DNA from: an uncultured Gemmatimonadota bacterium
GTDB lineage: Bacteria; Latescibacterota; UBA2968; UBA8231
Direction: 5' to 3'
Length of the DNA: 37,569 nucleotides
Assembly (NCBI GenBank): GCA_903893785.1
Contig: CAITNQ010000265.1
Span: forward strand, 1 to 37,569
The position numbers and the translations under genes are program-made. A model generated the notes under the pieces. The model was not told the DNA's origin, did not search any database, and saw only the letters and a program-made list of their open reading frames with translations. Numbering within the stretch: position 1 is the first letter of the stretch; every line of letters starts with the position of its first letter. Positions 31,554 through 37,569 of the stretch are shown here, one piece after another.

Positions 31554-33380
31554 TCAGAAGACACCGTACTGCAGGTCCAGCGACACCTGGGTCGAGTGCC
31601 CCCCGCCGAAGCCGGTGCGGCGCGTCAGCGGTACGTCCAGGTCCCAGTCAGGCGGTAGCGGCACATTCCGGTCCGTCTCCACGGTCACCCCCGCCGTCAT
31701 CGTTACCCCCGTGCGTGGCTGCCATTGGCCGTTCAGCTGCCAACGGGTCCACTGGGCCCGTATGCCATCCAGGAACGTCTTGCCGTCGCGACGGTCGCCC
31801 GGACGCCAGCCCAAGAACAGGTCGCCGCCGACGTTGCGTACGGTCCCGTCCGGGAGCAACTCGTTGAAACCGTGCCGCGTGCGATCGCCGGTGACCAACA
31901 GGGCCAGGGACGGCGTCAGGCGATGCGAGACCTGCACCTGCCAACGGTCGCTATTGGGTCCCAAGGCGTGCCCGAGCGGGGCGCCGAAGTGCGCGTATGT
32001 GTTGATCGGGTACCGGTGTGTGTAGATCCAGGGCTCGATCCTGACGTATTCGGCCCGGATATCGGTGTCCTGCCACCCAAACGGGTACACCCACAGGAAA
32101 CCGGCCTGCAGCGAGAACTTGTTGGTGAAGTCGCTAGAGAACACCCGCATCTTCTTGAGGTCATCGACGACGTAGGCCGCCCAGGCGCGCAGCCCGTGGC
32201 CGGGATGGAAGTCGGCATCGACCCCCATGAGCACGTTGTCTTTGTCACCCAGGTAACTCTGGGCCGCCCAGTAGAACATGATCGGGTTCAGGTAGGCCAG
32301 TTCCGGCCCGCGGTCGCCGTAGATCACCTGCTCCTGGAACCCCAGGTCCAACCAGGGACGCACAGCGGCTTCGAGACGATGGGCTGCCAGGTACTTCTCG
32401 CGGTCCAGCCAACGGGTGGTATGGTTGACCACGTACGTCTCGGGCGATGCCTGACCGCCACAGGCGGACGAGTCGTTGCGGTCCGGGCACGGCCGGAGGG
32501 TGGCATGCAGGCTTACCAGTTTGAGGGCTCCCAGCCGCGTCCGCAGGCGCACCATGTCCAACGCCGGTGCGTTGCGGCTCAGGCCGAGGTTGTCGGCGGG
32601 TCCCGGGCCCCAGGCCACTTCGTCGCGGCCCACCTGCACGTCAGCGAATGGCAGCCCGAAGACGACGTAACCGGTGCCCCGATGGTAATCGGCCATGCCG
32701 CCCTTCAGTTGCGGCGTCTCCACCCGCGGGTCAAAGACGTCCTCGCGGTGGACATAGGTCCGGGTCCCCTGCTCACGGGTCTGCTCAAACGCCAGTCGGT
32801 AACCCACCCCATGCACGTCACCCCGCACCACGCCGCCAAGCCGGTTGCGATAGATGACTTCGGCTTGGGACCGGCCCAAACCCGCGAAGCGGTCCGTCTG
32901 TTGCCGCCACAGCAGGTCCAGCAGCACTTGCCCGTCAGCGGTCCGATATCCGTACAGCGGGCGCTCGCCACCCAGCCGCGCCGTCGCCGTGGCCGGGCGA
33001 GCCGCCCCCAGGGCGACCAACTCGTCGGCGAACTCCCGCCGCAGGCGCTCGAGACGTTCGCGATCGGTGGCCGAAAGGGCTGCGCCGGGTGCCTGTTGAA
33101 GCTGCTGCAGAAGACCGGCGAATTCCATGCGGCTCAACGGCTTGATACCGTCTCCGGCGCCCCTGATCAGGCCCAGTGCCTCACCGCGCTCGACGAAGCC
33201 GTAGCCCCAGTGGTCCAGGGGCACGCTCGGCGTGCTGTCGCCATCAACCCGGCCTGCGGCCAGCACCAGAGCGAGCAGGAAGGACAGGGATCGGGAACCA
33301 CTCAGACCAAGCCGTCGGGCCACCCGCCCTACCGGTCGTGCCTGCGGGTCCGGTCTGCTTGACAGGGGGGGACGACGCAT
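31554..33380 (-). CDS. Outer-membrane beta-barrel of the capsule-assembly Wzi family with SLH-like segment
   Basis: 608 aa. Signal sequence with hydrophobic core SLSFLLALVLAAG (about 31-43). A segment at about 54-96 (LDHWGYGFVERGEALGLI, PLSRMEFAGLLQQL) resembles an SLH repeat, which could bind peptidoglycan or cell-wall polymer. The rest alternates amphipathic strands as in an 18-strand barrel (YRLAFEQT, GTGYVVFGLPFADVQVGRDEVAWGPG, LAYLNPIMFYWAAQS, FLWVYPFGWQDTDIRAEYVRIEPWIYTHR) and ends in Phe, the outer-membrane-protein C-terminal mark. DEVAWGPG and NPIMFYW are typical of Wzi-like proteins, which hold capsule on the cell surface. ATG 33380 with AGGGA 6-7 bases upstream. First gene of the Wzi-GT2-SAM-GT2 run. 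Confidence 0.88.
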   Translation of the reverse strand: MRRPPLSSRPDPQARPVGRVARRLGLSGSRSLSFLLALVLAAGRVDGDSTPSVPLDHWGYGFVERGEALGLIRGAGDGIKPLSRMEFAGLLQQLQQAPGAALSATDRERLERLRREFADELVALGAARPATATARLGGERPLYGYRTADGQVLLDLLWRQQTDRFAGLGRSQAEVIYRNRLGGVVRGDVHGVGYRLAFEQTREQGTRTYVHREDVFDPRVETPQLKGGMADYHRGTGYVVFGLPFADVQVGRDEVAWGPGPADNLGLSRNAPALDMVRLRTRLGALKLVSLHATLRPCPDRNDSSACGGQASPETYVVNHTTRWLDREKYLAAHRLEAAVRPWLDLGFQEQVIYGDRGPELAYLNPIMFYWAAQSYLGDKDNVLMGVDADFHPGHGLRAWAAYVVDDLKKMRVFSSDFTNKFSLQAGFLWVYPFGWQDTDIRAEYVRIEPWIYTHRYPINTYAHFGAPLGHALGPNSDRWQVQVSHRLTPSLALLVTGDRTRHGFNELLPDGTVRNVGGDLFLGWRPGDRRDGKTFLDGIRAQWTRWQLNGQWQPRTGVTMTAGVTVETDRNVPLPPDWDLDVPLTRRTGFGGGHSTQVSLDLQYGVF

Positions 33381-33387
33381 CTAGTTT
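33359..33387 (+). promoter_or_regulatory. Candidate promoter of eno
   Basis: TTGACA (33359-33364), 17-base spacer, TAGTTT (33382-33387). The -35 box lies inside the first codons of the divergent Wzi-like gene, so the two units share a compact 68-base intergenic region. Leader to ATG 33449 about 55 bases. The -10 is weak. Confidence 0.5.
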
Positions 33388-33412
33388 CCCTGCTCGACAA
33401 GGTGCATGCTAG

Positions 33413-34738
<1,326 letters not shown>

Positions 34739-34779
34739 CCGCCGGGGGCCGCGGCCGCGGCGCGAGGCAGGTGGCATGG

Positions 34780-34811
34780 CGGGCCGATCCTCTGCTCAGG
34801 GGGTCGGCCCG
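34780..34811. terminator. Hairpin after eno, overlapping the end of the convergent gene
   Basis: CGGGCCGA (34780-34787) and TCGGCCCG (34804-34811) form an 8-bp perfect stem around a 16-base loop, 42 bases after the eno stop and overlapping the stop at 34796 of the convergent membrane gene. No U-tract, so only a tentative terminator. Confidence 0.4.
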
Positions 34812-36070
34812 TCGTCTTGAGTCCGCGCCTGTGGGCGGCGGCCGACCGGCCCGCGGAACAGCTTGAGGACGCAGACGGCGGCCAAGGCGCCCAGGACCGT
34901 GGCCACGCCCGCAGCGTCGTCCCAGGATATCCCCAAACCCACTGCGGCCACCAGCGCCAGATCTTCCTGACCCGGACCGAACCAGTCACGCTGCCGGGCC
35001 CGCTTCACCGCCGGGACGTGCAGCAGCCGCTGCACCAGCCGGATCTCGGCCACCATGGCCACCGGCCGCAGACCGACGATCACCGCGAAGACCCACAGGG
35101 CCACCAGCGGATCAACGCCTCGCTCGGCGATCCCCAGGCCCAGGACCCACCCGGCCGCAAAGAACAGGCCGATGCGCATCGTCGGGTGCACGTCCTCGGC
35201 AACCTCGATGATCTCGCGGCGGAGTAGCGTGGCGTTGATCACCCAACCGCCGGCGACCAACCCGACCCACAGGGGCTCCAGTCCGAGGACCGCGGCCAGC
35301 CCGGCCCCGAACGCCAGGCCGCCGGCGGCAATGAACAGCAGCGCCGAAGGCTCGGCCCCGCGCGTCACCAGATCAATCACCAGACCGGTGATCGCCCCCA
35401 CCAGGAGCGTGCAGACACCGGCGGCTGCCAGGCTGTCCACGGGCAGGGACCGGCTGTCGGGAAGGAAGGGCAGCGCCACCGCGAAGTTGACGCTCTGCAG
35501 GCGGGCGCTGCCCAGGCCGATCAACAGCGTGCCCACCCAGGCCGATACCGACGGTTCCCAGCCCGAACGGCCGATCTTGCCGGGCATGCCGCCTTCGTCG
35601 CGGCGGCGCAGCGGTACGCCAACCGCACAGATTCCTGCCAGGACCAGTGTGGCGGGGCCCTGCAGCGGCCCGTGCCCCGGACCGACCAGGCGGCCGACAA
35701 GCGGCGTCACGATCAGCACCGGCGCGACGACCATGGCAACCTGGACTGCCTCCAACAGCAGCAGGGCCGGTGCAGTCCGCCGGAGCGACCGCAGGTCCAG
35801 GCCCATGCCGACCACCCAACCGCACCAGCCGGCGAAAAAGGCCAGCGCCACCGCAGCGCTCTCAGCGAAAGCCTGCTGCAAGTCGGGCCACGCCGTCATG
35901 CCGGCGACCACGCCAGCTAGGCTGTAGTGGAGGCGAGACTCCAGCAGCCGGCGCCAGAGGCCGTCTTCGGCCGCCTGCTCGCGGCAGCGCCGGACGGCCA
36001 AGAAGGCGGCACCGATGACCACCAGGCCGATGGCGAAGCGGACCAGGGCGATCGCCTCGGAGGCGTTCAA
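34796..36070 (-). CDS. Polytopic membrane protein, cation/proton antiporter-like
   Basis: 424 aa with about 11-12 hydrophobic helices. Phrases such as ALAFFAGWCGWVVGMGLDLRSLRR, LVLAGICAVGVPLRRRDEGG and IGLFFAAGWVLGLGIAERGVDPLVALW recall the CPA-type Na+/H+ exchanger fold, but the usual paired Asp motif of the ion site is not obvious, so transport is inferred. Best start is TTG at 36070, overlapping the TGA of the upstream gene as TTGA; the frame stays open further up but overlaps the phospholipase-like gene. No Shine-Dalgarno box, consistent with coupling by re-initiation. Confidence 0.7.
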   Translation of the reverse strand: MNASEAIALVRFAIGLVVIGAAFLAVRRCREQAAEDGLWRRLLESRLHYSLAGVVAGMTAWPDLQQAFAESAAVALAFFAGWCGWVVGMGLDLRSLRRTAPALLLLEAVQVAMVVAPVLIVTPLVGRLVGPGHGPLQGPATLVLAGICAVGVPLRRRDEGGMPGKIGRSGWEPSVSAWVGTLLIGLGSARLQSVNFAVALPFLPDSRSLPVDSLAAAGVCTLLVGAITGLVIDLVTRGAEPSALLFIAAGGLAFGAGLAAVLGLEPLWVGLVAGGWVINATLLRREIIEVAEDVHPTMRIGLFFAAGWVLGLGIAERGVDPLVALWVFAVIVGLRPVAMVAEIRLVQRLLHVPAVKRARQRDWFGPGQEDLALVAAVGLGISWDDAAGVATVLGALAAVCVLKLFRGPVGRRPQARTQDDGPTP

Positions 36071-36942
36071 GGCGCGGTTGCCGCGACCGGCCCGGCCTCG
36101 CCCCCGGCGGCGCCCGAGTAGGCGGAAAAACCATGGCTCGCGTGGGCGCCAAAGGCGGCCAGGCAGCGCTCGGCGTGAACGGCGATCAGGGCCTGGGTCA
36201 ACGGCGCCGGCGCCCATGGCCGCGCCACCGCCGCAGCCGTACGCCGACCCGGGCGGCCTGCCCACCGATCGCCTAGGTGGACCTCGGTCAGGCGGTCAAG
36301 GGAAGCGGCCCATGGACAGGGGCGGCGCCACCCGACGGGGCGCACTTTGCCGCAGTGGTACAGCAGCCAAGGTAGCCAACGCAGCCAGCGCTGCGCCGTC
36401 CGTCCGGCGCTGTCCATGGTCGCGGCGGTCAGCTCGCCACCTGAGTAACGACTGCCCGCGGCTGCCAGCATCAGGTCGCCGTCGGGACGGGCGGGGAATG
36501 CCAGGCGAGGCCACCACAGCGGCCGTGACTCGGGGCGGGCCAGCAGCTGGCAGTCGATGCCCCACTCAAGGCGCATGTGCCACAGGTCACGGTCACCGTC
36601 AGGCGGCGCCTGGGGCCCGGCGAACAGGCGATCCACCTGGTCGTCAACCCAGCCATGGACAATCTGGTCAGTGACCACGTGGAGTCCCCATCCGGTCGCG
36701 AGCGCACGCTCAGCCGGTGACCGGGCTTCCGCGGCCAGCGCCCGGACCAAATCACCGGTCGGCTCCTCGTGTACCCAGGTTGAGAAATCAACCGGGCCGC
36801 CCGGGAAGAAGCCCAGGTCAGGGGCGATGGCGCCGGCAAGGAAGCAGGGAAGAAGCCCTGACTGGCAGGCCCGCGGCAAGCGGCTCAGTCCCCTGCCCCA
36901 GGCCTCAACGGCCAACCAGAGATGGAAATAGACGCCGGCCAC
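36067..36942 (-). CDS. Zinc-dependent phospholipase C-like protein
   Basis: 291 aa. FLAGAIAPDLGFFPGG (about 35-50) and LHVVTDQIVHGWVDDQVD (about 87-104) match the His/Asp metal-binding helices of the Zn_dep_PLPC (S1/P1 nuclease-like) family, and LRWLPWLLYH supplies a later helix. No signal peptide is evident, unlike secreted phospholipases; many bacterial members are cytoplasmic and uncharacterised. GTG start 36942 has no clear ribosome binding site. It lies between ssb and the antiporter-like gene, with which it overlaps. Confidence 0.75.
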   Translation of the reverse strand: MAGVYFHLWLAVEAWGRGLSRLPRACQSGLLPCFLAGAIAPDLGFFPGGPVDFSTWVHEEPTGDLVRALAAEARSPAERALATGWGLHVVTDQIVHGWVDDQVDRLFAGPQAPPDGDRDLWHMRLEWGIDCQLLARPESRPLWWPRLAFPARPDGDLMLAAAGSRYSGGELTAATMDSAGRTAQRWLRWLPWLLYHCGKVRPVGWRRPCPWAASLDRLTEVHLGDRWAGRPGRRTAAAVARPWAPAPLTQALIAVHAERCLAAFGAHASHGFSAYSGAAGGEAGPVAATAP

Positions 36943-37043
36943 GGCAGTCGGAAACCGCGCCGTTGGCGGTCAGTCTGACGGCCCGAGACGGCGGCCGCGC
37001 CGGGCGGTTCCCGGCGCCCGGACCGTGCTGAGCGGCACGCGGC

Positions 37044-37490
37044 TCAGAACGGCAGATCGTCGTCAGAGCCACCGCCGCCACCGGACTGCACATCCGGTGG
37101 CGGCGGGCCAAAGTCGCCGCCGCCGCCCGGCGCCGGCGGTGGCCCGCCTTCGCCGCGTCCATCGAGCATCTGCATTTCGTTGGCGACGATCTCGGTCACG
37201 TAGCGCTTCTGGCCGCTCTGGTCGTCCCAGGAGCGCGTCTGCAGACGCCCCTCAACATAGATCCTTCCGCCTTTGCGCAGGTATTTCCCCGCAATCTCCG
37301 CCAGCTTACGCCACATGACGATACGGTGCCACTCGGTGCGCTCCTGACGCGCGCCTTCGCGGTTATTCCAACTCTCGCTGGTGGCCAGGGTGAAATTGGC
37401 CACCGGTGTGCCGTCAGGAGTGTATTTGACCTCCGGGTCAGAGCCCAGGTTGCCGATGAGGATGACCTTGTTCACGCCGCGTGACGCCAT
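37044..37490 (-). CDS. ssb: Single-stranded DNA-binding protein
   Basis: 148 aa. Binds ssDNA in replication, recombination and repair and recruits partners by its C-terminal tip. OB fold: [79 protein letters not shown]. The disordered tail is Gly/Pro-rich ([12 protein letters not shown]) and ends SDDDLPF, the conserved partner-binding tip. ATG 37490 has AAGGAG 8 bases upstream; the longer frame to 37517 lacks one. Upstream sequence to the window end shows no clear promoter. Confidence 0.98.
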   Translation of the reverse strand: MASRGVNKVILIGNLGSDPEVKYTPDGTPVANFTLATSESWNNREGARQERTEWHRIVMWRKLAEIAGKYLRKGGRIYVEGRLQTRSWDDQSGQKRYVTEIVANEMQMLDGRGEGGPPPAPGGGGDFGPPPPDVQSGGGGGSDDDLPF

Positions 37491-37569
37491 GCCCCGTGCT
37501 CCTTTCCCTCCCGCCAAGTGGGTGCGGCTGCGTGCCGTTACCAGAGGCTTGCCGGTCGCCGCCAGCAGC

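Noticed and set aside
31725..33362. 545-codon plus-strand open frame opposite the Wzi-like gene
   Set aside because: Composition is typical of a high-GC shadow frame, with no recognisable motif and no ribosome binding site; the minus strand encodes a clear outer-membrane barrel.
34796..36265. Longer N-terminus for the antiporter-like protein (489 codons)
   Set aside because: The extra part is Arg/Gly-rich and overlaps the phospholipase-like gene; TTG at 36070 coupled to its stop is the better start.

Overview
This 37.6 kb window is high-GC bacterial chromosome. It carries 32 recognisable protein genes and one tRNA, packed into a few long same-strand runs with many 4-base stop/start overlaps. 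I see no insertion sequence, phage gene, CRISPR array or rRNA. A Wzi-like outer-membrane barrel and FecR, lipoprotein-like and radical-SAM/glycosyltransferase surface genes point to a two-membraned (Gram-negative) organism. The short (281 aa) primary-type sigma factor without region 1.1 resembles those of the Bacteroidetes/Chlorobi/Gemmatimonadetes (FCB) side of the tree, and the PurF paralogue starting MGG also occurs in Bacteroidetes. My best guess is an uncultivated FCB-related lineage; the phylum cannot be fixed from the sequence alone.

Layout. 1-274: a solo tRNA-Asn unit with its own promoter and intrinsic terminator. 274-12384 (minus): sigma factor with its own promoter, preceded by what looks like one long operon running from a TTGACA-17-TATATT promoter at 12356-12384: IscU/NifU-like scaffold, folE, kamA-family radical SAM enzyme, rny (RNase Y), rtcB, archease, dxr, a small membrane protein, an uncharacterised exported protein, and a FliG-like/FecR-like transmembrane fusion. 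12467-14005 (minus): an uncharacterised TIM-barrel-like protein and a 106-aa helical protein. 14327-15232 (plus): an exported FGE-sulfatase-domain protein, ending at a strong hairpin shared with the convergent run. 15325-22666 (minus): D-amino acid aminotransferase, sugar-isomerase-like protein, M20 amidohydrolase, oligogalacturonate-lyase-like beta-propeller, DUF47 protein, TauE-type permease and a PurF paralogue lacking the catalytic cysteine.

22926-26368 (plus): Gfo/Idh/MocA dehydrogenase, a Usp-Usp-PTS IIA fusion and a short Ppx/GppA phosphatase overlapping it by 4 bases. 26346-26807 (minus): Bcp peroxiredoxin, overlapping ppx tail to tail. 26974-28038 (plus): a degenerate YchF-like GTPase with TGS domain. 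28054-33380 (minus): surface-glycan operon (Wzi-like barrel, GT2, radical SAM/SPASM, GT2). 33449-34738 (plus): enolase. 34796-37490 (minus): antiporter-like membrane protein, zinc-dependent phospholipase C-like protein, and ssb.

The most unusual items are the FliG-like domain joined through one membrane helix to a FecR-like periplasmic domain, several enzymes lacking a canonical key residue (IscU third Cys to Ala, PurF nucleophile Cys to Gly, YchF P-loop Ser/Thr to Arg, Dxr DSEH to DSEP), the Usp-Usp-EIIA fusion coupled to ppx, and the GT2/radical-SAM/GT2/Wzi operon. Function calls rest on motifs read by eye; no database search was possible.
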